Notes under the pieces: model-generated | Databases searched by the model: none | Told to the model about the DNA's origin: nothing | What the model saw: the letters and a program-made list of their open reading frames with translations, nothing else | Origin: Turritopsis dohrnii | Taxonomy: Eukaryota; Cnidaria; Hydrozoa; Anthoathecata; Oceaniidae | DNA: 64,000 nucleotides | Direction: 5' to 3' | Assembly (NCBI GenBank): GCA_027922465.2 | Contig: BQMF02000043.1 | Location: 744,001 to 808,000, forward strand | Program-made: the position numbers and the translations under genes | In this document: in pieces, positions 1-11,652 of the stretch | Position numbering within the stretch: the stretch's first letter is position 1 | Layout of the letters: every line of letters begins with the position of its first letter

Positions 1-295
1 ATTTTCATTTTTATATTTGTTTGTTTGTTTTTTCCTTTTCATTTCACACTGTACATACGTTTTCCTTTTGCTTGTAAATATTTCTGCCCAGATAGGTATT
101 TTGTTTTCATGTTTTTGTATATATTATATTATTAGTAGTAGTATATTGAAAAAGTAAACTAGTTGTTACGGGGCTTGATGATAAGGCACTTCTGCCTTCT
201 GCTTGCTCCAGCCATTATATACGATTATATTTGAGATTTGTATATGATATTGGCGAAATAAATAAATAAATAAATAAAAAAAATAAAATTTCTCT
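1..295 (+). repeat. 3' end of a retroelement with an AAATA-type tail
   Basis: A noncoding stretch ends in a short (AAAT)n-like simple repeat at about 255-290. This is the usual look of the 3' end of a non-LTR retrotransposon or SINE on the plus strand. The rest of the element would lie before the window. The segment at 29090-29275 ends in a similar way but is not obviously the same family. I see no reverse-transcriptase coding sequence here. Confidence 0.4.
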
Positions 296-359
296 GGTGA
301 AAAAGAAGTGACGAATTTTTTTTCAAATTTCTTCACTTTTCACCGACGAAATTTTAACC

Positions 360-2260
360 GATATCTTTTCATCATTATCGTGTTCAGCAGAGGGTCAGGA
401 AATGCGCGCTTTCATCAATTAAACAAAAAATAGCATTGTTTTCTTCTCACAACAACATTTTCAAATAATCGCGCTCTCCCAAAAGTGTAATTCTTAATAA
501 ATCACGTGTGCTTTTTAGCCATGCTTAACCAACCTCGAACCTTCGCTTTTTATTCTTTTGGTCTACATTTAAAAAGCAAGAATCCCTGGGTCCGAGGTAG
601 CTATATTTTGTCAAAGGTGACAAACACATGGCTATTCACACTCTTTTTGAGAGGATACCGAAGAAAAAAAATTCACACATTGAATTATGATCAGATCCCA
701 AGAGTTAGATTAACTAATTAAAAAATGTCATGTGTTTAATGAACCAATTAAATTAATAAACTCCTAACCCATAAACCGCTTGATTTTTGAGCGCCATTTA
801 CTCAGACAACAACACAGCTTAGTAAACACACGGTCAGAAGACCGAAATGATCGGAAGTAATGATTGAGTTTGAAGAACTGTAGATTGTATGTTTAAATTG
901 GAACCACAATATGCTGGATTTGCTAAACTAAACAAAACTTTGAGAGAATGCAGCTGGGTCTCCTGCCTAATAAATCTCTTGATTTTTCAGCGCCATTATG
1001 TTTGACAATAACTCAGCTTAATAAACACACAGTCAGAGACCGTATGAAGAAGAAAAGTATAGTATGTATGATGATTGAGTTTGTTTTAAAACTGTAGATT
1101 GAATGTTTAAATTGGAGCGATAGTATGTTGGAACTAAACTAATTGGTAAGTTTGCTTCTTTTGCTTTTTTTCCCTCTCTACACATCACATGTGTCCCATA
1201 AATTGTTCTAATGTTTTTATAGCTGGGTTCAGTAAGCTGATTAAATGGTTTCATATTTTAGATACTGTCTACAAGTAATATTCAAAGACAGCAATTGATG
1301 TGATTCATGAGAAACATCTGTAGTTAGATGTGTTCCTGGACGAATATTTTTCTTCCTGTGAAAAGATATACCATTGATGGTGGACCACAAGAAACAAAAG
1401 CAGATTAAAAAAGGAAACGTTTGCCATTTACTATTCAAAACTATGCTGTTGTTTTTCCGATCAAAGAAGAGGTTAGTTGGCTATTAATAATAATTAAAGA
1501 TTTTTAATTTAGTCTATTCACTTACTTTATAAGGCAGATTTGGCAGCTCATCTATTTTGATTTTTTAAATGGGACTGTTAAGGATTATTGTAAATCAGTT
1601 TTGCATTAAGAACTTTTATGAAAAAGATTGATCTAGTTGAACTTTAGAAACTCCTATATACACTGTACATTTTCTGCCATCAAAACGTTCTCTCTATGAA
1701 TTATGGCAAATCAACACTTTTTATCTGCATTTGGTATTTATATATTTTATAATTGATTTCATCATAGACTGAATCATCGATGTTTTGGGAATTGGTTATT
1801 AATTAGACTGAGTAGATCCCTTGAAGAGAAACTCAATAATATGTAATGAAGTATAAGGTTCCTTTTTTTTTCATTTTTCTACAATTTGAATTAATTTAGA
1901 TTGAATTTTTTTTTGTGGTTCACTTCAGCCGAAATTGATGCCTTTAAGTTCATTTAACAAATGCTTGTACAGTAATTATTATCCCCATCATACACACATC
2001 AGAATTTAAAAGTAAATCAGTAATAGTCATAGAATATATGTGATTACGACAACTTCGATTAAGCACATTAACTGGTGATGCATGATTACAGTTACACTTA
2101 ATAATTTAATAACTGGAAAAATATTCCGTTTTTTGTTTAGGAAATGAAATAAGAAATGTGCCAACCAATTGGCTCCAAATAAAAATTCAAAAATTGTAAT
2201 ATCTTTGGAATACGTCTTTGCTAGTGATGAAATGATATGTATGAATAGTAGTAGGAAAGT
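360..2260. repeat. Left flank of duplicated block 1 (matches 16855-19345)
   Basis: This stretch has no convincing gene. It matches 16855-19345 at many points in the same order: 360-900 aligns with 16855-17400, and 960-2260 aligns with 18050-19345 (for example the segment around 1020-1060 with its AACACACAGTCAGAGACCG core). Short open frames here, including one around 1400-1470 that could encode a fragment ending FPIKEE before a possible splice donor, are broken by stops in both copies. I therefore treat them as decayed exons or chance frames. Confidence 0.6.
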
Positions 2261-2790
2261 GGATTTTTTGCAAAAATCAGTTATATATCTTCTTTGTCAT
2301 TCATGTTAATCTCTTCTAGCAAAAGTTCACTTACCCAGTCATGCTCCTGGGTAAAAACAAAAAATCTAGCTGCCTCTCTTCATCCGTCCATTCTTTGTTG
2401 ACAAAATAAAATTAATAATGGCCCAACCCGCTGGCCCCAAATAAAAACTCAAAGATAATTATTTCCTTGCATACATCTTGCTACAATTGAACTGATAATT
2501 GAACATGATATGAGCCATGAGAAATTGAAACGAAGTCTTTTTATAGTCTACCTTGAAATGTAAAGCTCACATGTGTGTCATGCAGATGTCTTTGTTATAG
2601 TCTTAAGAGAAAGGCATGATGGTCGAATGTGAGAACTTTTCCAGTCTCTAGTATCAGCATCTATATTAACCTTACTTTTCTCGTCATGTGCATATACGAG
2701 TTTTAAGACTTCTACATATAGGACAATGCTTTGTGTACCTTTAACATAGATCTGCACACTCAACTCAAAACACTCAAATTTGAATGGGAA
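2150..2790 (-). pseudogene. Decayed HDW-RING gene, subfamily B (copy B0)
   Basis: Two partial exon-1 remnants lie at about 2150-2225 and 2310-2460. Both keep the segment that reads F-x-F-G-A-N-W in intact relatives, but many stops interrupt them. A truncated RING tail lies at about 2690-2770 and still shows the CPICR-like end out of frame. Between them, at 2521-2546, sits the same GAAATTGAAAC plus TATA element seen ahead of better preserved copies. No open frame joins these parts, so this is a pseudogene. It is probably the oldest member of the cluster. Confidence 0.6.
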
Positions 2791-3231
2791 ATTGTATAGT
2801 TGTCAAGGATGTGTTTCAACAGCAGACGATTTGCATCTTTTTCTTTGCTATATTGTGGCCATAGCCGGTTGATTGTTGGCCACAAATTACGTCATTGCTT
2901 TTAGACTCCCATACATTCTTTGAATGAAAGAAGAAGCAACATGGGAAAGAAAAAATAACTTTATTTGAGTAAGAAAAAAAAAAATTTACCTTGATCGTCT
3001 TATTCAAATGAATGTAACAGAAAAGAGAGTGAAAATGAAATGTGTGAATTTTTATAGCATAATTGAATGTCGGAACTCTACAAAGAGTATCATGAGAAAA
3101 CTATAAAAACACTGTTAACAAGTCGGGGAATTGAATAGAGTAAAAATAATTATGATTAGTTAACAATTGTTATTCTAAAAAAAAAAATATACATAAAATA
3201 CACACAAACGTATGAAATAAATACAAAACTA

Positions 3232-3751
3232 TCAAACATAAACATCTACACAATAATTGATTTCCTTTCTACACATAGGACAAGACTTGAACTTATGTGC
3301 ACACGTAACACAACACGACAAATGACCACAGGGTACAAACACAACACTCCTATACTCTACAAAACATACAACACAACGTTTTTCTTCCAATATTTCTTTT
3401 AGCTCGTCATCATCCTGGATGTTTAGTGGTGACTTTAAACTAAACAAAGTAATGGTAAATATGTTATAAAATGTACATTAATCATAAAATAAAGTTTGAA
3501 ATTATATCTACTTACCGATTGCAAATTCCGCATTTGCAACTTAATTCCAGCAACTGGTCCTTTGCCCATTCTAGTATATCGGGCAACGATTCCAGCGCTA
3601 TCTCTGCCTCCCAATCATGCTCCCTAACATAAGACATGATGTCTTGAATAGGCAGCGGAGTGTTGGGATGGGCAAAATCGAATTCAACTATGAAATGTAT
3701 CAACCAAGTTACTTTAAAGATTCTTTGATAAATTTCAAAAATAGATTCCAT
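3232..3751 (-). CDS. HDW-RING protein, subfamily A copy A1 (two exons)
   Basis: Exon 1 is 3516-3751 and exon 2 is 3232-3439. The donor reads CG/GTAAG and the acceptor TTTGTTTAG, with a phase-2 junction, giving about 147 residues. Residues 101-135 form a C3HC4 RING (C101, C104, C116, H118, C122, C125, C132, C135) with the VFVPCGH core and short C-terminal tail typical of IAP RINGs. That family acts as RING E3 ubiquitin ligases, so ligase activity is inferred, not shown. No BIR domain is present. Residues 1-79 are a novel-looking domain with an EHDW motif (45-47) and Cys72-x-Cys74-x2-Cys77, a possible metal site. A TATATAAAACAG box lies at about 3841-3852 on this strand, roughly 90 bases before the ATG. 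A cytosolic location is likely, as no signal peptide is seen. Confidence 0.8.
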
Positions 3752-3806
3752 TATTATTATTAATCAGATTGAAATATATAGAGTAGCTGTAAATATAGTA
3801 CGTAGA

Positions 3807-3852
3807 ATATCGAAACGATAAGTCATGAAGATTTTAAGACTGTTTTATATAT
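3807..3852 (-). promoter_or_regulatory. Putative core promoter of subfamily A
   Basis: On the minus strand a TATATAAAACAG box (3841-3852) is followed by a near-palindromic TATCGTTTCGATA (about 3808-3820) and then the ATG at 3751. The same arrangement precedes A2, A3 and A4 and is also present three times in the 20.1-21.2 kb region. Conservation may only reflect recent duplication; no transcription start has been shown. Confidence 0.45.
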
Positions 3853-4256
3853 TTCTACCCTAAAAACTAATATCACCTTGATATTCATGTGAGAGAAAAT
3901 TTGTAATTAGTCTCTTTGAAAAGGTGTGTGTTGGAATAAAATCAGGTAATAGTAAATAATCAAATAAAATTTGATTGATGCTTTAGGGGAAAAAACAGTA
4001 GCTATGATGTAAAGGTTCCGAAATATGAACAGGTAATAAAAGTACTCATATAGGTGAGAATGCGGTTAAGATAAATAAACGCTTAGGTGTAATTGATTAT
4101 AATTGTTTCAGGATTACAAATTACACAGAATAATTATCTAAACATTAACCAATACAATGTAAAAGTACCGAAATATGTCCAATTAATGTAAGTACACATA
4201 TTAGTGAGATTGCGAGTAAGATAAAAACGTTCCAGGTGTAAATGATTATAAAGGTT

Positions 4257-4457
4257 TTAGGAAAATAAATGACAAAGGTAATTACTCAAATGATAAACAA
4301 TACAATGTAAAAGTGCCGAAATATGTCCAGTTAATGATGATGTACGTGCGTATGAAGGAATCCATGAAGAAGTGAACATATAACAATAACCCAGTCCCTT
4401 TCGATAATCCATGTAAAATTGACCGTATGCATTGTGAAGAACAAAGTGTTTATAAGT
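4257..4457 (-). pseudogene. 3' fragment of the 136-residue companion gene (array unit 2)
   Basis: This encodes the last 66 or so residues of the protein at 21657-22067 (the part starting near YKHFVLHNAYGQF), almost unchanged. The first half is missing. At 4457 the frame runs into unrelated array sequence that supplies an artificial upstream open frame. It is a truncated passenger of the array unit, not a likely gene. Confidence 0.65.
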
Positions 4458-4806
4458 TATTACGTCATTGCTTTTAGACTCCCATACATTCTTTGAATGA
4501 AAGAAGAAGCAACATAGGAAAGAAAAAATAACTTTATTTCTGAGTAAGGAAAAAAAATTTACCTTGATCGTCTTATTCAAATGAATGTAACAGAAAAGAG
4601 AGTGAAAATGAAATGTGTGAATTTTTATAGCATAATTGAATGTCGGAACTCTACAAAGAGTATCATGAGAAAGCTATAAAAGCACTGTTAACAAGTTGGG
4701 GAATTGAATAGAGTAAAAATAATTATGATTAGTTAACAATTGTTATTCTAAAAAAAAAGAAGTATACATAAAATACACACAAACGTATGAAATAAATACA
4801 AAACTA

Positions 4807-5326
4807 TCAAACATAAACATCTACACAATAATTGATTTCCTTTCTACACATAGGACAAGACTTGAACTTATGTGCACACGTAACACAACACGACAAATGA
4901 CCACAGGGTACAAACACAACACTCCTATACTCTACAAAACATACAACACAACGTTTTTCTTCCAATATTTCTTTTAGCTCGTCATCATCCCGGATGTTTA
5001 GTGGTGACTTTAAACTAAACAAAGTAATGGTAAATATGTTATAAAATGTACATTAATCATAAAATAAAGTTTGAAATTATATCTCCTTACCGATTGCAAA
5101 TTCCACATTTGCAACTTAATTCCAGCAACTGGTCCTTTGCCCATTCTAGTATATCGGGCAACGATTCCAGCGCTATCTCTGCCTCCCAATCATGCTCCCT
5201 AACATAAGACATGATGTCTTGAATAGGCAGCGGAGTGTTGGGATGGGCAAAATCGAATTCAACTATGAAATGTATCAACCAAGTTACTTTAAAGATTCTT
5301 TGATAAATTTCAAAAGTAGATTCCAT
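4807..5326 (-). CDS. HDW-RING protein, subfamily A copy A2 (two exons)
   Basis: Exon 1 is 5091-5326 and exon 2 is 4807-5014, with the same splice sites and phase as copy A1 and the same 147-residue length. It differs from A1 by threonine for isoleucine at residue 4 and by arginine rather than glutamine at residue 87. All eight RING zinc ligands and the Cys-x-Cys-x2-Cys motif are intact. The open frame and consensus splice sites suggest a working gene, or one kept alike by recent gene conversion. The function is inferred from the RING type alone. Confidence 0.8.
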
Positions 5327-5832
5327 TATTATTATTAATCAGATTGAAATATATAGAGTAGCTGTAAATATAGTACGTAGAATATCGAAACGATAAGTCA
5401 TGAAGATTTTAAGACTGTTTTATATATTTCTACCCTAAAAACTAATATCACCTTGATATTCATGTGAGAGAAAATTTGTAATTAGTCTCTTTGAAAAGGT
5501 GTGTGTTGAAATAAAATCAGGTAATAGTAAATAATCAAATAAAATTTGATTGATGCTTTAGGGGGAAAAAACAGTAGCTATGATGTAAAGGTTCCGAAAT
5601 ATGAACAGGTAATAAAAGTACTCATATAGGTGAGAATGCGGTTAAGATAAATAAACGCTTAGGTGTAATTGATTATAATTGTTTCAGGATTACAAATTAC
5701 ACAGAATAATTATCTAAACATTAACAAATACAATGTAAAAGTACCGAAATATGTCCAATTAATGTAAGTACACATATTAGTGAGATTGCGAGTAAGATGA
5801 AAACGTTCCAGGTGTAAATGATTATAAAGGTT

Positions 5833-6033
5833 TTAGGAAAATAAATGACAAAGGTAATTACTCAAATGATAAACAATACAATGTAAAAGTGCCGAAATAT
5901 GTCCAGTTAATGATGATGTACGTGCGTATGAAGGAATCCATGAAGAAGTGAACATATAACAATAACCCAGTCCCTTTCGATAATCCATGTAAAATTGACC
6001 GTATGCATTGTGAAGAACAAAGTGTTTATAAGT
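5833..6033 (-). pseudogene. 3' fragment of the 136-residue companion gene (array unit 3)
   Basis: This is the same truncated passenger as at 4257-4457, with the same breakpoint after TTTATAAGT. The coding sequence of the fragment is unchanged, while the sequence past the breakpoint differs in A-tract length. Confidence 0.65.
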
Positions 6034-6381
6034 TATTACGTCATTGCTTTTAGACTCCCATACATTCTTTGAATGAAAGAAGAAGCAACATAGGAAAGAA
6101 AAAATAACTTTATTCGAGTAAGAAAAAAAAAAATTTACCTTGATCGTCTTATTCAAATGAATGTAACAGAAAAGAGAGTGAAAATGAAATGTGTGAATTT
6201 TTATAGCATAATTGAATGTCGGAACTCTACAAAGAGTACCATGAGAAAACTATAAAAGCACTGTTAACAAGTTGGGGAATTGAATAGAGTAAAAATAATT
6301 ATGATTAGTTAACAATTGATATTCTAAAAAAAAAAAATATACATAAAATACACACAAACGTATGAAATAAATACAAAACTA

Positions 6382-6901
6382 TCAAACATAAACATCTACA
6401 CAATAATTGATTTCCTTTCTACACATAGGACAAGACTTGAACTTATGTGCACACGTAACACAACACGACAAATGACCACAGGGTACAAACACAACACTCC
6501 TATACTCTACAAAACATACAACACAACGTTTTTCTTCCAATATTTCTTTTAGCTCGTCATCATCCCGGATGTTTAGTGGTGACTTTAAACTAAACAAAGT
6601 AATGGTAAATATGTTATAAAATGTACATTAATCATAAAATAAAGTTTGAAATTATATCTACTTACCGATTGCAAATTCCGCATTTGCAACTTAATTCCAG
6701 CAACTGGTCCTTTGCCCATTCTAGTATATCGGGCAACGATTCCAGCGCTATCTCTGCCTCCCAATCATGCTCCCTAACATAAGACATGATGTCTTGAATA
6801 GGCAGCGGAGTGTTGGGATGGGCAAAATCGAATTCAACTATGAAATGTATCAACCAAGTTACTTTAAAGATTCTTTGATAAATTTCAAAAATAGATTCCA
6901 T
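6382..6901 (-). CDS. HDW-RING protein, subfamily A copy A3 (two exons)
   Basis: Exon 1 is 6666-6901 and exon 2 is 6382-6589. The protein matches copy A1 except for arginine at residue 87, as in A2. Start, donor, acceptor, RING ligands and stop are all intact. The upstream TATA-containing region is also conserved, so this copy should be transcribed if A1 is. Confidence 0.8.
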
Positions 6902-7407
6902 TATTATTATTAATCAGATTGAAATATATAGAGTAGCTGTAAATATAGTACGTAGAATATCGAAACGATAAGTCATGAAGATTTTAAGACTGTTTTATAT
7001 ATTTCTACCCTAAAAACTATTATCACCTTGATATTCATGTGAGAGAAAATTTGTAATTAGTCTCTTTGAAAAGGTGTGTGTTGAAATAAAATCAGGTAAT
7101 AGTAAATAATCAAATAAAATTTGATTGATGCTTTAGGGGAAAAAAACAGTAGCTATGATGTAAAGGTTCCGAAATATGAACAGGTAATAAAAGTACTCAT
7201 ATAGGTGAGAATGCGGGTAAGATAAATAAACGCTTAGGTGTAATTGATTATAATTGTTTCAGGATTACAAATTACACAGAATAATTATCTAAACATTAAC
7301 CAATACAATGTAAAAGTACCGAAATATGTCCAATTAATGTAAGTACACATATTAGTGAGATTGCGAGTAAGATAAAAACGTTCCAGGTGTAAATGATTAT
7401 AAAGGTT

Positions 7408-7608
7408 TTAGGAAAATAAATGACAAAGGTAATTACTCAAATGATAAACAATACAATGTAAAAGTGCCGAAATATGTCCAGTTAATGATGATGTACGTGC
7501 GTATGAAGGAATCCATGAAGAAGTGAACATATAACAATAACCCAGTCCCTTTCGATAATCCATGTAAAATTGACCGTATGCATTGTGAAGAACAAAGTGT
7601 TTATAAGT
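7408..7608 (-). pseudogene. 3' fragment of the 136-residue companion gene (array unit 4)
   Basis: This is the third copy of the truncated passenger. The breakpoint is identical. Beyond it, an A-tract change removes the long artificial open frame that the other two copies show, which supports the view that the extended frame is not a real gene. Confidence 0.6.
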
Positions 7609-7959
7609 TATTACGTCATTGCTTTTAGACTCCCATACATTCTTTGAATGAAAGAAGAAGCAACATAGGAAAGAAAAAAAAAACTTTATTTCTGAGTAAG
7701 AAAAAAAAAATTTACCTTGATCGTCTTATTCAAATGAATGTAACAGAAAAGAGAGTGAAAATGAAATGTGTGAATTTTTATAGCATAATTGAATGTCGGA
7801 ACTCTACAAAGAGTATCATGAGAAAACTATAAAAGCACTGTTAACAAGTTGGGGAATTGAATAGAGTAAAAATAATTATGATTAGTTAACAATTGTTATT
7901 CTAAAAAAAAAGAAATATACATAAAATACACACAAACGTATGAAATAAATACAAAACTA

Positions 7960-8479
7960 TCAAACATAAACATCTACACAATAATTGATTTCCTTTCTAC
8001 ACATAGGACAAGACTTGAACTTATGTGCACACGTAACACAACACGACAAATGACCACAGGGTACAAACACAACACTCCTATACTCTACAAAACATACAAC
8101 ACAACGTTTTTCTTCCAATATTTCTTTTAGCTCGTCATCATCCCGGATGTTTAGTTGTGACTTTAAACTAAACAAAGTAATGGTAAATATGTTATAAAAT
8201 GTACATTAATCATAAAATAAAGTTTGAAATTATATCTACTTACCGATTGCAAATTCCACATTTGCAACTTAATTCCAGCAACTGGTCCTTTGCCCATTCT
8301 AGTATATCGGGCAACGATTCCAGCGCTATCTCTGCCTTCCAATCATGCTCCCTAACATAAGACATGATGTCTTGAATAGGCAGGGGAGTGTTGGGATGGG
8401 CAAAATCGAATTCAACTATGAAATGTATCAACCAAGTTACTTTAAAGATTCTTTGATAAATTTCAAAAATAGATTCCAT
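7960..8479 (-). CDS. HDW-RING protein, subfamily A copy A4 (two exons)
   Basis: Exon 1 is 8244-8479 and exon 2 is 7960-8167. It carries two replacements not seen in A1-A3: lysine for glutamate just after HDW, and glutamine for proline near residue 83 at the start of exon 2. The RING ligands and splice sites are intact. It is the last unit of the array, which is cut off at about 9008, upstream of this gene and beyond its promoter region. It may therefore lack distal regulatory sequence present ahead of the other copies. Confidence 0.8.
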
Positions 8480-9007
8480 TATTATTATTAATCAGATTGA
8501 AATATATAGAGTAGCTGTAAATATAGTACGTAGAATATCGAAACGATAAGTCATGAAGATTTTAAGACTGTTTTATATATTTCTACCCTAAAAACTAATA
8601 TCACCTTGATATTCATGTGAGAGAAAATTTGTAATTAGTCTCTTTGAAAAGGTGTGTGTTGAAATAAAATCAGGTAATAGTAAATAATCAAATAAAATTT
8701 GATTGATGCTTTAGGGGAAAAAAACAGTAGCTATGATGTAAAGGTTCCGAAATATGAACAGGTAATAAAAGTACTCATATAGGTGAGAATGCGGGTAAGA
8801 TAAATAAACGCTTAGGTGTAATTGATTATAATTGTTTTAGGATTACAAATTACACAGAATAATTATCTAAACATTAAACAATACAATGTAAAAGTACCGA
8901 AATATGTCCAATTAATGTAAGTACACATATTAGTGAGATTGCGAGTAAGATAAAAACGTTCCAGGTGTAAATGATTATAAAAGTTTTAGGAAAATAAACG
9001 ACAAAGG

Positions 9008-10306
9008 TGTCTAAATCTTTTCGATACATCATAGCTGTACGTTTCAAAGTTGATTGCACGAGCTCAGGTGCTTTCCACAATTCTGGATGCTCAGTGGACC
9101 CACCTTGTTGATTGATTGTTTCAACACGCACACGTTTAGGACATTCCAAAGTTGTTTGTTTCATTTTCCTTTTCCCAGAAGTTGGTGGTAATTCCATGCA
9201 TCTTTGTTCATGTAACCGTTTGGTATTTTCACGCTCGAACAGTTTCTTACATCGACCACATTGATAACGTTTTAATCTCGATTCTCAAATTGCTATGTGG
9301 CGCTCGAAATTTTCCATTAACAGGAACGTGCGATTGCATGTTTCACATTTGTAATGTTCATCGTTCGACTCAACATCACAAACTAACGGCTCACTTTCCA
9401 ACACCATGTCTCCATTAGTTTCTTGAAACAGCTTCTCCAATTCAGTCTCCAAGATCATTTCTCCATCGGTTTCTTGAAACAACTTCTCTAACTCTTCTTC
9501 TTCATTTTTTTCTTCAACAACATAACAATCAGGTGACAATGTTTGAAAATCAACTGGACAAACACTATCCAATTGAAATTCATTAATATCGAATGAATTA
9601 TCGACAACATCATTATTTGTTGGCATGTTTTTAAAGAGGTCTTTTAAAACTTCATCTACGACAATGTCCTAAAAGAAATGATAAATTTTATAGGTGGAAA
9701 AGTTTGGTTTTTTTTTTGTTTTTTTTTTGCTTTTTTTCTTCTTCTTAAAGTGAAAAACTTTTTTTATTTTTTTTTTTTTTTTAATCTTAAAGTGGAAAAG
9801 GTTTTTGTTTTGCGTTTTTTATTTTTATTTTATGTTATTTTATTTTATTTTATTTTTTTTTTTTTTTCTTTGTTTTCGTTGTTTTTTTTCTTCTTCTTCT
9901 TAAAGTGGAAAAGTTGTTTTTTTTTTGTTTTTTTTTTCTTAAAGTGGAAAAGTTTGGGTTTTTTTTGTTTGTTTTTTTTTGTTTTTTTGTTTTTTTTATA
10001 AAGTGAAGAAGGTTTTAATAAAAGTGGAACGTTTTGTTATTATTTCTGTCTTTTAAAGTGGGAAAGGTTTTTTCATAAAAGTGGGAAGGTTTATTTTGCT
10101 TTTGTTTTTTTTTGTTTTTTTTGTTTTGTTTTGGTTTTTTTGTTGTTTTTATTGTTGTTGTTTTTTTTGAAAGTGAAAAAGTTAGAAGAAGTTTTTACAA
10201 AATTGAACACAATTACCTCAGCATCATGTTCAACTGTAAAGTGTTCATTACACATTTCTTCACTACCAAATTCCTTTCCACAAACATAGCATTGAATAGC
10301 AGCCAT
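9008..10306 (-). pseudogene. C2H2 zinc-finger gene, interrupted by one in-frame stop
   Basis: Exon 1 (10217-10306) begins ATG at 10306 and encodes a 30-residue C2H2 finger (CYVCGKEF..H). The donor reads GAG/GTAATT. Exon 2 starts at 9668 after an acceptor ending TTTTAG, phase 0. It encodes an acidic linker with a repeated LEKLFQET motif, then a C2H2 finger (YKCETCNRTF). A TGA follows at 9285-9287; beyond it the same frame continues with a third finger (YQCGRCKKLFER) and a basic, Gln/Thr-rich segment to about 9009. There the frame meets array sequence, so the 3' end is lost. Multi-finger proteins of this layout occur in uncharacterised cnidarian genes linked to DNA-virus-like or Polinton-like elements; that link is recollection, not shown here. 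Confidence 0.6.
9669..10216. repeat. Homopolymer-rich intron with repeated AAAGTGGAAAAG motif
   Basis: The intron of the zinc-finger pseudogene is almost pure T on the plus strand, broken by about eight copies of a motif close to TTAAAGTGGAAAAG. The spacing is irregular, typical of slippage plus local duplication. Long open frames reading phenylalanine runs across it are artefacts of composition. Confidence 0.75.
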
Positions 10307-10809
10307 CTTTATTGTAATCTGAAACGAGATGTTACTCACTTGAGATATTTCAAGAAATGAGAGACAACAAAAACGCATTGACTTGCTTTATACGTTATTT
10401 CATTGATTCGTGTAAAAAGCACCGAAATATGATTTATTCTATCTTTGAAATTCACTCATGCGTGGCAGTTGAATATTAACCAGCATGGAAATAACATTAA
10501 AACATTCATTTGGCAAGTAAAATAAGCTGCTGAAGATCGACAAAATTCTTCATACTCCTATTATCAAAATGTCACCACTCCTTCACATAACATTTTAGCA
10601 CTATCCTTTCTCCATTATTTTTTTACACGATGACGAGTTTGTTATTTTCTCATAATTAGGTGTGAAAACATACGCATTTATCTTTTTTTTATCGAAATAA
10701 CTTCATTTTAAGGCTAATGCATGAAACTTTAAATTTAAAGAACGTTTTCTCAGACTTAAGAGACAACAATAATTCATATACACATGCACAAAATTACAAA
10801 ATTACAAAA

Positions 10810-11382
10810 TTACAAAACATAGATATGCATATACGAGTTAAACGGACTTCTACATACCGGACAATGACGACATTGAAACGCACAAGTTGCACAACAACAT
10901 ACATGTCCACAGGGTACGAACACAACATTACGTACACTTTCAAGACAAATAATACAATTGAAACTTGGACTAACATTTAACGGTAGCACATTTAAAATTT
11001 CTTCGACTTCTTCTTCTTCTTCTTCAGCGGCAACATGGAAACTACAAAATAATAATAAAAAGGATTAGGATTATAGTACAGAATCATGATTGTATAGAGT
11101 AAAATGATTAGAAATAACTTACTAATTGCAAATATTGCATGTGCATGTAATTTTTTGCAGTTCCATTTTGTAAAAGTTCTTAATTTCTTCTTTTATGTTT
11201 AAATTCACATTATCTAGTTCAATTTCACTAATCCAGTCATGCTGCTTACAATATTGAATTAAAAAATCTAGTTGCCCCTCTTCTTCATCCAACCATTTGT
11301 TGTTGATAAAGTAAAATAAAAAATGCGCCAACCAATTGGCACCAAATATAAATTCGAAAGTACTAATTTCTTTGGGATAAAT
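10810..11382 (-). pseudogene. HDW-RING gene, subfamily B copy B1, start codon lost
   Basis: Exon 2 (10810-11041) encodes a Glu-rich stretch and then a perfect IAP-type C3HC4 RING (C-x2-C, FVPCGH, C-x2-C, CPVC). Exon 1 ends at 11123 (TA/GTAAGT), phase 2, with HDW and C-T-C-N-I-C intact. The place where paralogue B2 has its ATG reads ATT here (11380-11382), and no other in-frame Met lies before the very end of exon 1. A TATA box and ISRE-like motif are present upstream. Either this is a recently silenced gene with an otherwise clean frame, or it starts from a non-AUG codon. Confidence 0.65.
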
Positions 11383-11423
11383 GTTGAAATGGTAAAAAAC
11401 GTTTCAGAACGAAATGTGCAGTG

Positions 11424-11449
11424 AGAAATTGAAACGAAGTCTTTTTATA
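11424..11449 (-). promoter_or_regulatory. TATA box plus ISRE-like GAAATTGAAAC ahead of B1
   Basis: On the minus strand TATAAAAAG (11441-11449) is followed within 10 bases by the complement of GAAATTGAAAC (11424-11434). That matches the GAAANNGAAA pattern bound by interferon-regulatory factors in animals. Near-identical pairs lie at 2521-2546, 12434-12458 and 13690-13714. Function is inferred from the motif only. Confidence 0.45.
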
Positions 11450-11652
11450 CTCTACCTTAAATTGTCTAAAGTCTTTAGACAAAGGCATGATGGTCGAATG
11501 TTAGAACTTTTCCATCCTCTAGTGTTAACATCTGTATTTACCTTTTCATCACGTTAATAAAATACAAAGAAAATTTAAAGAATTAATTGTTTTTTCTTTC
11601 ATACATTAAATTACAATATACACCATTGTAATTAGTAAATTCAACACTATTA

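Larger units (their letters stand above)
2889..9008 (-). repeat. Tandem array, about 3.9 units of 1.575 kb
   Basis: Four copies of one unit follow each other with starts about 1575, 1575 and 1578 bases apart, measured at the RING exon. Each unit carries one complete subfamily-A HDW-RING gene, its promoter region, and three of them also carry the 3' part of a second gene. Differences between units are a few substitutions and A-tract length changes. The array begins at about 2889 (the TTACGTCATTGC junction). It ends abruptly at about 9008, where unit sequence is fused to the zinc-finger pseudogene. A related single copy occupies 21290-21855. Confidence 0.9.

Noticed and set aside
4257..4580. 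107-residue open frame repeated in the array
   Set aside because: Its first third is noncoding array sequence joined at a breakpoint; only the 3' part matches the 136-residue gene, and the frame is not kept in all units.
9678..10001. Long plus-strand open frame of mostly phenylalanine
   Set aside because: It is poly-T composition inside the intron of the zinc-finger pseudogene on the other strand.
10717..10980. Plus-strand 87-residue frame
   Set aside because: It lies antisense across the B1 RING exon, whose minus-strand frame has clear zinc ligands.
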